Shown: positions 42,777 to 53,288, numbered from the stretch's first letter. The stretch: DNA of 64,000 nucleotides from Sandaracinaceae bacterium (GCA_020633055.1 JACKEJ010000005.1:1-64000), one strand, 5' to 3'. Numbers and translations: made by a program. The notes: a model not told the origin generated them from the sequence alone.

Positions 42777-43886
42777 ATGTCCCCCAAGAACGCGAACGCC
42801 CACGCCACCGACGTTGACCCCGCGTGGCAGCAGCGCGCCACGGAGGCGCTGCGCTGGGCGGAGTCCACCTGTGCGCGTCCGGACACCACGTCGGCTGACC
42901 CGCAGAGCCCCGCCGTCGGACGCGCCAGCGGGGACGACTCACATGGCGACGACGCGGCCGCGCCGTACGAGGGCTTCGACGACGACACACCGCAAGGCGC
43001 GCCCGAGCTCGCGGAGGCGGCACCGGAGAAGCTCCCGCCCGAAGCCTTTCGGGCTCTCCCCCTCGTCACCGTGCGGCGCAGCTTCGACGCCATCCTCCTC
43101 TCGCGTCAGCCTGACGTCGGCCTGGACGCGCTGCTCGCGGTCGGGGCGCTCGACGCCATCCTCCCGGAGGTCTCCGCCATGGTCGGCTTCGGAGACGGGG
43201 AGTGGAAGCACAAGGACGTCTGGCTGCACACCAAGCAGGTGGTCAAGCAGTCGGTCCCGCGCCTCGAGGTGCGTTGGGGCGCGCTGCTGCACGACATCGG
43301 CAAGCTGCGCACGCGGCGCATCGACGAGAGCGGCGCCGTGACCTTCTACGGCCACAGCGAGGTGGGCGCGCGCATGTTCGAGCGCAAGGTGGCCGCGCGC
43401 CTCGGGTTCGAGGGCGAGCTGCGCGAGCGCGTGCACTTCCTCATCCTGCACCACCTGCGTCCTGGTCAGTACAAGGAGTCCTGGACGGACGCGGCCGTGC
43501 GCCGCTTCTACAAGCAGATGGACGACGGGCTGACCGACCTGCTGGATCTCGGGCGCGCCGACATCACCACCAAGCGCCCCGAGCGTCGGCGCCGGGGTGT
43601 ACGCCAGATCAGCTTGCTCAAGAAGCGCATCGAGGGCATCCGCGCAGAAGACAACAAGCTCCCGCCGCTGCCGAAGGGCCTCGGGACGCGGCTGATCGCC
43701 GACCTGGGCATCCCCGCCAGCCGTGAGCTCGGTGACCTGGTGAAGGCCCTCGAGGCCGAGGTCGCAGAGGGCCTGATCGAGGCCCGGCAGGACGCGGACT
43801 ACTACGTCGCGCACGTGCGCGAGAACGCCGCGCGCCTGGGCGTCACGCTGCCCAGCGCACCGGGCGAAGATCCGACCGAAGGCTGA
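42777..43886 (+). CDS. HD-domain protein related to the CCA-adding/poly(A) polymerase C-terminal half
   Basis: 369 residues from the ATG at 42777; a GTG at 42735 is possible. Residues 1-85 are low-complexity and acidic. From about 95, VRRSFDAILLSRQPDVGLDALLAVGALDAILPE resembles the RNA-binding helix region after the catalytic head of CCA/poly(A) polymerases. An HD domain follows: VWLHTKQVV, LLHDIGKLRTRR, FYGHSEVGARMF and ILHHLRPGQY. The nucleotidyltransferase head is absent. It is probably a metal-dependent phosphohydrolase; the substrate is unknown. Confidence 0.72.
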   Translation: MSPKNANAHATDVDPAWQQRATEALRWAESTCARPDTTSADPQSPAVGRASGDDSHGDDAAAPYEGFDDDTPQGAPELAEAAPEKLPPEAFRALPLVTVRRSFDAILLSRQPDVGLDALLAVGALDAILPEVSAMVGFGDGEWKHKDVWLHTKQVVKQSVPRLEVRWGALLHDIGKLRTRRIDESGAVTFYGHSEVGARMFERKVAARLGFEGELRERVHFLILHHLRPGQYKESWTDAAVRRFYKQMDDGLTDLLDLGRADITTKRPERRRRGVRQISLLKKRIEGIRAEDNKLPPLPKGLGTRLIADLGIPASRELGDLVKALEAEVAEGLIEARQDADYYVAHVRENAARLGVTLPSAPGEDPTEG

Positions 43887-43947
43887 GCCCGGGCGACACC
43901 CGGCACGTCGAGCCCGGCGCAGAGCGCGGTCGAGCGGAGCCGACCTT

Positions 43948-45102
43948 CTACGGAGCGCTCAGCCCCAGGTAGTCGAACGCCGCGACCCAAGCAGGCTCCG
44001 AGATGGCCGTCGGGGTGGACACGAAGTCGTTGAGCAGCACGGCCACGCACACGCCGCTCTCGAGGTCGATGAACACCTCGCCCCGAAAGCCCATCGTGCT
44101 CCCCGTGTGACCGACTACTGGCCGCCCCCCGCGCGTGCGCAGCTGGGTGCCGTAGCCATAGGCGTCGCCTGCGCTGATCGACTCCGCGCTCGCGACCACC
44201 AGCTGCGCACGGGCGTCGGCGCCCAGCACGTCGCCCAGGTACAGCGCGTCCAGCCAGCGACACAGGTCGACGCCGCTGCCCACGAGACCCCCCGCAGCCC
44301 ACGTCCAGCTCATGTCGATGTCGTCCGTGGACGCGGCGCCCGTCACCACGTAGCCCTCGCTCATCGCGCAGTCGCGCCCCTCGTGCTGCTCTTCGCTCAT
44401 GTCGTCCAGCGCGAGCGGGTCCAGGAGACGCCGCCGCACCTCACGGTGGAACGGGCGGCCGCTCAGCTCCTCGATGGCGAGCCCGAGCACGAAGAAGCCC
44501 GTGTTCGAGTAGAGGTACTGGGCGCCCGGGTCCCCGACGGCTCCGTGGTCGAGCGACCAGGAGACGATCTCGACCGGCGTCCAGGGGTCGCGGCTGAGAC
44601 CCAGGAACCCCACGTCGTCGGTGTAGTTGAACAAGCCGGCGCGGTGGCCCAGCACCTGCGCGAACGTCACGGTCGGATCGAGCGACAACCCGAGCGCGGC
44701 AAGAACCTCCGCCGGGTGGTCATCGAGGGAGACGGCCCCCTCCGCCACCAGCTGGAAGAAGACCGCCGTCGTGAAGGTCTTCGTCACGCTCCCCACCCGC
44801 AGGCGGGTGCGCGGCTCCATGGGCAGCTCGCCGAGCACGTCGCGAAAGCCTGCAGCTCCTGCGAAGGTGCCCTCCCCGGGGATGTGCACGGTCAACGTGG
44901 CGCCGGGAGCGCTCGACGAAGGCAGCCTGTCCGTCACCATGGCCTGTAGCGCTCCAGCGAGCGTCGGGTCGAACGTGTCGGGTAGCTCGTACGTCCCATC
45001 GCAGCGCCCGCCTTCGCCGGACTCACTGCACGCGGCGCACAGCAGGGTGAGGAGCACGAGGAGTGAGCGCGGGTGATGCGAGCGACGTAGACGGGGCGAC
45101 AT
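43948..45102 (-). CDS. Class C beta-lactamase-like serine hydrolase lipoprotein
   Basis: 384 residues from the ATG at 45102, preceded by GAGG. A signal peptide ends at C25 (LLCAAC), so a lipoprotein is likely. Active-site motifs of the beta-lactamase/DD-peptidase fold are intact: S105-V-T-K, Y198-S-N and H332-T-G. Members act as esterases, DD-peptidases or lactamases; there is no evidence here for resistance rather than wall or ester hydrolysis. It lies beyond the ftsZ terminator and is a separate transcription unit, convergent with the HD gene. Confidence 0.82.
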   Translation of the reverse strand: MSPRLRRSHHPRSLLVLLTLLCAACSESGEGGRCDGTYELPDTFDPTLAGALQAMVTDRLPSSSAPGATLTVHIPGEGTFAGAAGFRDVLGELPMEPRTRLRVGSVTKTFTTAVFFQLVAEGAVSLDDHPAEVLAALGLSLDPTVTFAQVLGHRAGLFNYTDDVGFLGLSRDPWTPVEIVSWSLDHGAVGDPGAQYLYSNTGFFVLGLAIEELSGRPFHREVRRRLLDPLALDDMSEEQHEGRDCAMSEGYVVTGAASTDDIDMSWTWAAGGLVGSGVDLCRWLDALYLGDVLGADARAQLVVASAESISAGDAYGYGTQLRTRGGRPVVGHTGSTMGFRGEVFIDLESGVCVAVLLNDFVSTPTAISEPAWVAAFDYLGLSAP

Positions 45103-45148
45103 GACGATGACCTCACGGTCAGCATACACGCGAAGGAGACGGACGACG

Positions 45149-45170
45149 AAGGCCCGCCGAAGCGGGCCTT
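45149..45170 (-). terminator. Intrinsic-type terminator of the dcw cluster (UUCG loop)
   Basis: Read on the minus strand, AAGGCCCGC-TTCG-GCGGGCCTT is a perfect 9-bp stem closed by a C(UUCG)G tetraloop, an unusually stable RNA hairpin, 28 bp after the ftsZ stop. A pure T tract is missing (TTCGTCGTCC follows). It separates ftsZ from the beta-lactamase-like gene. Confidence 0.7.
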
Positions 45171-45198
45171 GCCGGAACGAAGGAACCTGGAGGACGCC

Positions 45199-46464
45199 TC
45201 AGTCGCGGGTCGCGGCGGGCGTGCTGCGGCGCATGTAGGCCGGGATGTCGAGCACGGCCTCGTCGTGCAGCGCGCTGGCCCCGAAGGCGCGCGTCGGGAC
45301 GGGCGGCGCCGGCGGCACCGACGCCTGGCGAGGAGCCTCGTTGGGGCGACGCGAGGGACGCGAACTGGTGATGGCGTCGCGGAAGCCCGGCGAGCTGGGA
45401 CGGGACCCGCGCGCCGCCGGCATGCTGTAGCGGCCGGGCTGGCTCAGCTGCGCCTGCACCGCGCTCTGCACGCCGTGCGCCTCGCTCGACGCGCGGGCGT
45501 CGTCCTCGAACCCGGTCGCGATGACGGTCACCTTCACGGTGTCGTTCATGTCGGGGTCGGTCACGACGCCGAAGATGATCTCCACGTCCTCGTGCGCAGC
45601 GGCCTGCACCAGCGACGCCGCCTCATTGATCTCACGCAGGCGGATGTCCGGCCCGGCCGTGAAGCTGAGCAGGATGCCCTTGGCGCCGTCGATGCTGATG
45701 TCGTCGAGCAGCGGCGAGTTGATGGCGTACTGCGCGGCGTTGAGCGCGCGGTGGTCGCCCTTGGCGTAGCCCGTGCCCATCAGCGCGCGGCCCGTGTAGC
45801 TCATGATGGTCTTCACGTCGGCGAAGTCGACGTTGATCATGCCGTGGTTGATGATCAGATCGCTGATGCCCTGCACGGCCTGCAGCAGCACGTCGTCCGC
45901 GCGCTGGAACGCGTCCAGCATGGAGAGGTCGTCGTCGCCGAGCAGCAGCAGCTTCTCGTTCGGGATGGTGATGATGCTGTCCACCGAGTCGACCAGCTCA
46001 CGCACGCCGTAGAGCGCGTTCTTGCCGCGCCGGTTGCCTTCGAACGCGAACGGCTTGGTGACCACACCGACCGTCAGCGCGCCGGCGTCACGGGCCACCT
46101 GCGCCACGATCGGGGCCGCGCCCGTGCCGGTGCCACCGCCCATGCCGGCCGTGACGAACACCATGTCGGCGCCCGCGAGCACCTCGGCCAGACGCTGAAC
46201 GTCCTCGAGCGCCGCCTTGCGACCGATCTCGGGGTTGCCACCCGCGCCGAGGCCCTTGGTCAGCATGGGCCCGAGCTGGATCTTCGTGGGCGCGAGGTTG
46301 CTCTCGAGCGCCTGCGCGTCCGTGTTGGCGGCGATGAACTCGACGCCCTCGAGACCGCTCGCGATCATCGTGTTGAGGGCGTTGCCGCCGCTCCCGCCCA
46401 CGCCCACTACCTTGATACGCGCCTGGAGGTCCGCGTCGTCTGCAAACTCAATCGAGATGGCCAT
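45199..46464 (-). CDS. ftsZ: Cell-division GTPase FtsZ
   Basis: 421 residues. Tubulin-like GTPase that forms the division ring. IKVVGVGGSGGNALNTMI starts the fold, the GTP signature is GMGGGTGTGAAP, and the T7 catalytic loop lies in VDFADVKTIM. The linker is Ser/Pro/Arg-rich, and the C-terminal peptide LDIPAYMRR should bind FtsA. The ATG at 46464 follows GGGAGG at a spacing of 6. It is the last gene of the dcw cluster, 128 bp after ftsA, before a strong terminator. Confidence 0.98.
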   Translation of the reverse strand: MAISIEFADDADLQARIKVVGVGGSGGNALNTMIASGLEGVEFIAANTDAQALESNLAPTKIQLGPMLTKGLGAGGNPEIGRKAALEDVQRLAEVLAGADMVFVTAGMGGGTGTGAAPIVAQVARDAGALTVGVVTKPFAFEGNRRGKNALYGVRELVDSVDSIITIPNEKLLLLGDDDLSMLDAFQRADDVLLQAVQGISDLIINHGMINVDFADVKTIMSYTGRALMGTGYAKGDHRALNAAQYAINSPLLDDISIDGAKGILLSFTAGPDIRLREINEAASLVQAAAHEDVEIIFGVVTDPDMNDTVKVTVIATGFEDDARASSEAHGVQSAVQAQLSQPGRYSMPAARGSRPSSPGFRDAITSSRPSRRPNEAPRQASVPPAPPVPTRAFGASALHDEAVLDIPAYMRRSTPAATRD

Positions 46465-46470
46465 TGTTTT

Positions 46471-46476
46471 CCTCCC
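46471..46476 (-). promoter_or_regulatory. Strong ribosome-binding site of ftsZ
   Basis: GGGAGG on the minus strand, 6 nt ahead of the ATG at 46464. It decides the start over an upstream in-frame extension and suggests that ftsZ is translated independently rather than by coupling, unlike most of the cluster. Confidence 0.75.
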
Positions 46477-46592
46477 GGCGCTGTTCGCCGGCTCCACCAA
46501 TTTCGGTGTCACGAGTTCGCCCACCCGCGGTCACCGTACTGTTCCGTCGTTCGTTCTCGAGAGACGCGGGCCCGCCCGCATCCGTCAGCTGT

Positions 46593-47822
46593 TCAGAAGA
46601 CCTCGCGGAACCAGGCGCTGATGCGCCCGCCGAGGCCCGTCCCCTGCGGGACGTGGATGATCTCTTCCTCGACCGGCAGCGTCTGCAGCCGGTTCACGCC
46701 GTACTTCACGAGGCCCACCCCCGTCGAGTACGCAGGGCTCTTCACGACGTCGATCAACCCACCGATGCCGATGGGCGCGGCGCGGCGCACCGGCAGCCCC
46801 AGCACCTGCTCGGCAAGCTCGGGCATGCCGTCCAGCAGCGTGGTGCCGCCGGTGATGATCGCGCCGGACGCCAGCATGTCCGCGTAGCCGGTCTCCGCGA
46901 TGACGTGGCGGCACGCGACGAAGATCTCCTCGACGCGTGGCTCGATGATGTCGCACAGCGCGCGACGCGACAGCGTGCGGGGCGCGCGGCCACCCACGGA
47001 CGGCACTTCGATCACCTCGTCCTCGTCGATCATGAAGGTCGCGGCGCAGCCGTACTTGATCTTGATGCGCTCGGCCTCCGCCATCGGTGTCCGCAGGCCC
47101 GTGGCGACGTCGTTCGTGAGGTTGATGCCGCCGATGGGGATGGAGCTGGTGTGCACCACCGCGCCGTCGACGTAGACGATGATGTCGCTCGTGCCGCCGC
47201 CGATGTCGATCAGCACGGCGCCGATCTCCTTCTCGTCGTCGCTCAGCACAGCGTGCGCGCTGGCGAGCGGCTGGAGCACCACCTCGGCCACGTGCAGGCC
47301 GCAGCGCTCCGCGCACTTCACGATGTTGGCGACGCAGCTGCTGGCCGCGGTGACCATGTGCACGCGCGCCTCGAGGCGCACGCCGGCCATCCCGACGGGC
47401 TCCTTGATGCCATCTTGCGCGTCCACGATGTACTCCTGCGGGAGCACGTGGATGACCTCGCGGTCGCCGGGCAGCGGCACCGCTTTGGCCTGGATGAGCA
47501 CGCGGTCGACGTCGTCCTGCGTGACCTCGCGGCTGCCGATGGCGGCCACGCCCTCTTCGTTCATGCCACTGACGTGGCTGCCGGCGATGCCCGCGAAGAC
47601 CGTGTTGATCTCGACGCCGGCCATGGCCTCGGCCTGCTCGACGGCGGCGCGGATGGCTTGGACGGTCGACTCGATGTTGACGACGACGCCCTTCTTGAGC
47701 CCCTTCGCGGGGACGGATCCGATGCCGATGACATCGAGGCCGTCGTCCGTCAGCTCGGCGACGATCACGGTGACCTTCGTGGTCCCCAGATCAAGTCCTG
47801 CAATGATTTCGCTCGCGGCCAT
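46593..47822 (-). CDS. ftsA: Cell-division actin-like ATPase FtsA
   Basis: 409 residues from the ATG at 47822, with CGGAG upstream. It anchors FtsZ to the membrane. Actin/HSP70 motifs are clear: phosphate 1 IIAGLDLGTTKVTVIVAE, phosphate 2 AVLIDIGGGTSDIIVYVDG and adenosine SGAIITGGTTLLDG. The 1C-type insertion fits VNIESTVQAIRAAVEQAE. The C-terminus, GGRISAWFREVF, is the amphipathic membrane-targeting helix. It sits between ftsQ and ftsZ in the standard order. Confidence 0.97.
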   Translation of the reverse strand: MAASEIIAGLDLGTTKVTVIVAELTDDGLDVIGIGSVPAKGLKKGVVVNIESTVQAIRAAVEQAEAMAGVEINTVFAGIAGSHVSGMNEEGVAAIGSREVTQDDVDRVLIQAKAVPLPGDREVIHVLPQEYIVDAQDGIKEPVGMAGVRLEARVHMVTAASSCVANIVKCAERCGLHVAEVVLQPLASAHAVLSDDEKEIGAVLIDIGGGTSDIIVYVDGAVVHTSSIPIGGINLTNDVATGLRTPMAEAERIKIKYGCAATFMIDEDEVIEVPSVGGRAPRTLSRRALCDIIEPRVEEIFVACRHVIAETGYADMLASGAIITGGTTLLDGMPELAEQVLGLPVRRAAPIGIGGLIDVVKSPAYSTGVGLVKYGVNRLQTLPVEEEIIHVPQGTGLGGRISAWFREVF

Positions 47823-47910
47823 TTGTTCTTACTCCGAGGGCTCGGCCCTGACCGAGCGATACATGAGTGCGAACCCGCTGCCAAAAAAGTTGCAGCCAAA
47901 AAACGCGCGC

Positions 47911-48987
47911 TCAGTTCGCGCCCTGCGAGGCCACCAGCGCGCGCTCTTCGCGGAGGCGCACCGTCACCCGATCGGGGCGGCGGACGTTGTCCGCGTAGAT
48001 GTACGCGGCGCGCGTCTCGCGAGCGTCGAGGGCGTCGAACACGCGACGGATCTTCTGCAGCTTGTCGCGGAACGGCCCGCGCCCGAGGCGCACGTAGGTG
48101 GCGTCCTCGCCGACGTACAGGCTGAGCGAGTCGTCCGCCTCCACGTGCACCTCGGCGATGGGCTCGCGGCGCCACAGCCCGACGCCGCGGTAGTCGTGCA
48201 TGAGCGCGACGATCTCGAGCAGCACGCTGGCGCGATAGGCGCGGTCACGCACGAAGCGCTCACGCGGGATGCCGACGATGACGGGCAGGTCGACCAGATC
48301 TTCCTCGCCGAGCTGCTTGAACACGGTGCCGTCCTCGCCCACCAGGTACAGCTGCTCGAGCGCCAAGATGGCGACCGCCCGGCGCTCGCGCACGTCGATG
48401 GTGAACGTCCCGGGGAGGCGCCGCTGCACCTCCACGCTGGCGATCCACGGGTGCCGTCCGAGGCGGTCGCGCACGTCCTCCGGAGCCAGATCGAAGACGT
48501 TCTGGCCGATGGCGAGGCCGCTCGTGCGCAGCAGCTCCGCCTCCTCGAGCTGCTCGTGCCCCGAAAAGGTGATGGAGCGGATCGCAAACGCCGGGGACGT
48601 GCGCACATGACGCTCGATCAGGCGGCCGACCGCGACGGTACCGACCACGCACGCGGCGAGCACAATCAGCTTCCCCACCACCCGAACGGGACCTCGGACG
48701 CGGAGCCAGCCACGCGCGGCGCCTTCGCGCAGGGCAGCCTTCACCGCGACGAGACGAGCCGCCATGACGCGCGGTGACGGCTTCTCGCGGGCCGCAGAGA
48801 CATCGCGCGCAGGCTCGGGCTCCGGAATGCTCGGTCGCGTGCGGACGTTGCGCCGTGGTCCCGGGGGAGGCGCGGAGGGAGCCTCCGCGACGCGCTTGGA
48901 CGCACGGCGCCGGGCCGGCGGCGAAGGCTGCCCGCTGTCACCCTCCGACTCCGCGGGGGGCTTCCGTCGTCTGTTGGTGGCGACCAT
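47911..48987 (-). CDS. ftsQ: Cell-division protein FtsQ/DivIB
   Basis: 358 residues from the ATG at 48987. Residues 1-100 are a Pro/Arg-rich cytoplasmic tail, longer than in E. coli FtsQ. One membrane helix follows (VVGKLIVLAACVVGTVAVG), then a POTRA domain (FAIRSITFSGHEQLEEAELLR, WIASVEVQRRLPGTFTIDV) and the FtsQ beta domain (LYLVGEDGTVFKQL). No clear ribosome site is seen. A strong hairpin (49000-49033) lies 13 bp upstream. murB, often found just ahead of ftsQ, is absent. Confidence 0.93.
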   Translation of the reverse strand: MVATNRRRKPPAESEGDSGQPSPPARRRASKRVAEAPSAPPPGPRRNVRTRPSIPEPEPARDVSAAREKPSPRVMAARLVAVKAALREGAARGWLRVRGPVRVVGKLIVLAACVVGTVAVGRLIERHVRTSPAFAIRSITFSGHEQLEEAELLRTSGLAIGQNVFDLAPEDVRDRLGRHPWIASVEVQRRLPGTFTIDVRERRAVAILALEQLYLVGEDGTVFKQLGEEDLVDLPVIVGIPRERFVRDRAYRASVLLEIVALMHDYRGVGLWRREPIAEVHVEADDSLSLYVGEDATYVRLGRGPFRDKLQKIRRVFDALDARETRAAYIYADNVRRPDRVTVRLREERALVASQGAN

Positions 48988-48999
48988 TCGAAGCGTACT

Positions 49000-49033
49000 C
49001 GAGGGGCGTGCGGCCAGTGCGCGGCGCCCCTCG
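49000..49033 (-). promoter_or_regulatory. Hairpin in the murC-ftsQ gap
   Basis: CGAGGGGCG (49000-49008) pairs perfectly with CGCCCCTCG (49025-49033) around a 16-nt loop that can itself form a short GCG/CGC stem. It lies in the 125-bp murC-ftsQ gap, 12 bp from the ftsQ start. It could lower read-through or initiation at ftsQ, or help uncouple ftsQAZ from the wall-synthesis genes. No T tract. Confidence 0.4.
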
Positions 49034-49112
49034 GGACTTCTCCCGCGGACGTCCCGCGTTGGTCAAGAAAGCTGGGATGAGCGCGCCGCCCAGCGGGAGC
49101 ACGCCGCCCGTG

Positions 49113-50489
<1,377 letters not shown>

Positions 50490-50526
50490 GCTGTGTTGCT
50501 CTCGTGAGGTCGCGCGCGGCCGGCGT

Positions 50527-51867
50527 CTACTCCCAGCTCGCGTCGCCCACCGTCAGCCGTCGACGCAGCGCGGGGGAAGGAGCGGAGAGCACGGCGCGGG
50601 CGTCTCGCACGCGGGGGATGTAGGGGCGAGCCCCGCGCAGCGACTGTGAGACACGCTCGGCCTCTTGGCCAGCGGCCGACGCGGGGTCGTCGTGCTCCTC
50701 GGTCTCGTCACCCTCGGCCAGCTCACCGGGCTCGGTCACTTCGCCGCTGCCACCACCCCGCACGTCGTCCCAGCCGAGCCAGTCGCAGACGTCGTCGACG
50801 ATGGCGGCCGCCGCGTCGGGTCGCCCCAAGCCGCGCGCCGCGTCCGACATGGCGCGTCGCCGCGGAGCGTCCGCCAAGAGGTCACGCACGAGCGCGCCGA
50901 GGCCTTCGGGGGTCAGTCCCTCCTCGCGCACGCACACCGCCGCGCCGGCCGCCTGCAGCGCCTCGGCGTTCTTGCCCTGGTGGTCGTCGGCCGCGAAGGG
51001 GAACGGGATCAGCACGGCAGGGCGCCCCACAGCGCAGATCTCCGCGAGCGTGGTGGCCCCCGCACGGCCCACGATGATGGCGGCGTTGGCGTAGGCCCGC
51101 GCCATGTCGTCGATGAAGGTCTTCACCTCGGCGTTCACGCCCAGCTCACGGTAGCGCTGCTCGACCTCGTCGCGCATTGCAGCCCCCGACTGGTGCACCA
51201 CGCGCACGGTGCCTCCCGCGAGGCCCGCCTTCGCCAACGCCGCGGGCACGGTCTGGTTCAGCGCGCGCGCGCCCTGCGAACCCCCGAGCACGAGGATGTC
51301 CGTGGCGCGCGCCTCGAAGCCGACAGGGTCCGTCACGGCGCGCTGTGCGGCGCTCACGAAGTCCCGACGCACGGGGTTGCCCACCAGGCGCGCGCGCTGC
51401 TCACCGAAGCGGGCGAACGTCTCCTGGAACGTGACGTAGGCGCGCCCCACGCGGCCCGCCAGCAAGCGGTTGGTGAGCCCGACGTGAGCGTTCTGCTCCA
51501 GCAGCGCCGTCGGGACCCCGAGGCGCGACGCCGCGAGCAGCAACGGCCCCGACGCGTAGCCACCCACACCGAGGACCAGGTCCGGCCCGAAGTCGCGCAC
51601 CAACGCGGAGGCGCGACCGAGAGCCCCAGGGAGCCGCGCGACGCTCTTCATCAGCGCAATGGGGCTCTGTCCCTTGAGCGGCGTCACCTCCATGGTCTCG
51701 AGGCGCTCGCCCCTCGGCGGAAGCACACGCGCCTCGATGCCACGCTCGGTGCCCACGAAGAGGATCTCCACCTGGGGGTCACGGCGCCGGAGCTCCTCGA
51801 CCACCGCCAACCCGGGGAACAGATGGCCGCCCGTCCCGCCGCCCGCCACGATGACTTTTCGACTCAT
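50527..51867 (-). CDS. murG: MurG, lipid II GlcNAc transferase, with C-terminal extension
   Basis: 446 residues from the ATG at 51867, after GAGGGAG. Transfers GlcNAc to lipid I, making lipid II. GGGTGGHLFPGLAVVEEL and GVGGYASGPLL are the N-domain glycine loops; LVLGGSQGARALN, GRAGATTLAEICAVGRPAVLIP and DDHQGKNAEAL form the UDP-GlcNAc site. The usual enzyme ends near residue 365. About 80 more residues follow, first acidic (SGEVTEPGELAEGDETEEHD) and then Arg-rich. The start overlaps the ftsW stop as ATGA. Confidence 0.96.
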   Translation of the reverse strand: MSRKVIVAGGGTGGHLFPGLAVVEELRRRDPQVEILFVGTERGIEARVLPPRGERLETMEVTPLKGQSPIALMKSVARLPGALGRASALVRDFGPDLVLGVGGYASGPLLLAASRLGVPTALLEQNAHVGLTNRLLAGRVGRAYVTFQETFARFGEQRARLVGNPVRRDFVSAAQRAVTDPVGFEARATDILVLGGSQGARALNQTVPAALAKAGLAGGTVRVVHQSGAAMRDEVEQRYRELGVNAEVKTFIDDMARAYANAAIIVGRAGATTLAEICAVGRPAVLIPFPFAADDHQGKNAEALQAAGAAVCVREEGLTPEGLGALVRDLLADAPRRRAMSDAARGLGRPDAAAAIVDDVCDWLGWDDVRGGGSGEVTEPGELAEGDETEEHDDPASAAGQEAERVSQSLRGARPYIPRVRDARAVLSAPSPALRRRLTVGDASWE

Positions 51868-53288
51868 ACCGAACTCCCTCGCGCGCGCCCGCCCGACGAA
51901 CGTGGCGCGCGCCCGCGCTTCCCCGTCCCGTCGGCGGGTCGCCCGCCGCCCGCTGCTTCCTTGGTGTTCCGAACGCTGGGCTTCGCCCCCCAGCGCGACG
52001 TCTTCTCTTCCGGCGTTCCCACCGCCTCTCGCTCGACCTTGCCGTTGCGGTTTGCCTGCCGCTCGGCCGCCTCCGCTGCCTCGCGCAAGAGCGCGCTCAC
52101 GTCCCGCGGCCGCGACACGTTCAGCAGCAGACCCACGGCCGCGCAGTTCACCAAGAGCGACGACCCACCGTAGGACACGAACGGGAGCGTGAGCCCCTTG
52201 GTCGGCAGCAAACCCAGCGCGACCGAGAGGTTGGTGAAGGCCTGCAGCCCGACGAACAGCGTGACGCCGGTCGCTAGGTAGGTGCCGTAGTCGTCGGCCG
52301 CGTTGAGCGCCGCGCGCAGGCCGCGGTAGACGACCAGCACGAAGCCGAGCAGCAGCAGGGTGACACCCACCAGGCCCAGCTCTTCGCCGACGATGGCGCT
52401 GATGAAGTCCGTGTGCGCCTCGGGGAGGAAGGCGTGCTTCTGGCGGCTGTCCCCAATGCCCACGCCGAACGCGCCGCCCTGGGCGAAGCTGATCAGCGAC
52501 TCGGCGATTTGGTAGCCGACGCCCGCGCGATCCTGGAACGGGTTCACGAAGGCCTCGATACGCCGCATGCGGTACTCGGAGCCCGTGATGAGCAGGTAGA
52601 CCATGGGCAGCGCGATGGCCGCGGCGCCGAGGATGTAGTTGATGCGCGTGCCGGCGGTGAACAAGAGCACCACCGTGAGCAGGCCGATCATGACCGCGCT
52701 GCCGAAGTCTGGCTGCTTCAGGCACAGCACCATGAACACGCCCGCCACGAGCACGTGCGGCAGGAAGCCGATCTTGAAGTCGCGCAGCTGGTCGCGCTTC
52801 TTCGAGAGCGAGTACGACAGATAGAAGATGATCGCGAGCTTGGCGATCTCTGCGGGCTGCACGCGCACGACCTTGAGGTCGATCCAGCGCGCGGCGCCGC
52901 CGACCGTCCGGCCGCCTCCGAGCGCGACGACCACGAGCAGCGCGAAGGCCGCCATGAGGATGGGATAGGTGACGTACGACGCCTGGTAGCGGTGGTAGTC
53001 GATGCGCGCGAGGACCACCATCAGGCCCAGCCCAGCGACCGCGTAGATGCTCTGGCGGACGAGGTAGTGGTACCCGTCGTGGAACGTGCGGGCCGCGAGG
53101 GAGGCGCTCGCGCTGTACACCATGACCACGCCGAAGAAGACGATGGCGATGATCGTCGCGGCGAGCACGACGTCAGCCGTGCCAGTCACGGGCGGAAAGC
53201 GCGTGGTCTTTCGAGGTGACGCTGGCGCCGTGGTGGGCGCGGGGGCGTCGGCCGCCGCAGGCCGCAGGGAGACGTTGCGCACGTTCAC
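51864..53288 (-). CDS. ftsW: Lipid II polymerase FtsW (SEDS family)
   Basis: 474 residues from a GTG at 53288 that overlaps the murD stop as GTGA. SEDS glycosyltransferase that polymerises septal peptidoglycan with FtsI. About ten membrane helices; the signature lies in LPEAHTDFISAIVGEELGL, and the end motif is LPFVSYGGSSLLVN. WIDLKVVRVQPAEIAKLAII is another SEDS block. A ~85-residue basic, Gly/Arg-rich cytoplasmic tail follows the last helix, longer than usual. Confidence 0.96.
   Translation of the reverse strand: MNVRNVSLRPAAADAPAPTTAPASPRKTTRFPPVTGTADVVLAATIIAIVFFGVVMVYSASASLAARTFHDGYHYLVRQSIYAVAGLGLMVVLARIDYHRYQASYVTYPILMAAFALLVVVALGGGRTVGGAARWIDLKVVRVQPAEIAKLAIIFYLSYSLSKKRDQLRDFKIGFLPHVLVAGVFMVLCLKQPDFGSAVMIGLLTVVLLFTAGTRINYILGAAAIALPMVYLLITGSEYRMRRIEAFVNPFQDRAGVGYQIAESLISFAQGGAFGVGIGDSRQKHAFLPEAHTDFISAIVGEELGLVGVTLLLLGFVLVVYRGLRAALNAADDYGTYLATGVTLFVGLQAFTNLSVALGLLPTKGLTLPFVSYGGSSLLVNCAAVGLLLNVSRPRDVSALLREAAEAAERQANRNGKVEREAVGTPEEKTSRWGAKPSVRNTKEAAGGGRPADGTGKRGRAPRSSGGRARGSSV

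Noticed and set aside
43889..43903. CCGGG-CGACA-CCCGG hairpin between the HD gene and the beta-lactamase-like gene
   Set aside because: A 5-bp GC stem without a T tract is expected by chance at this base composition.
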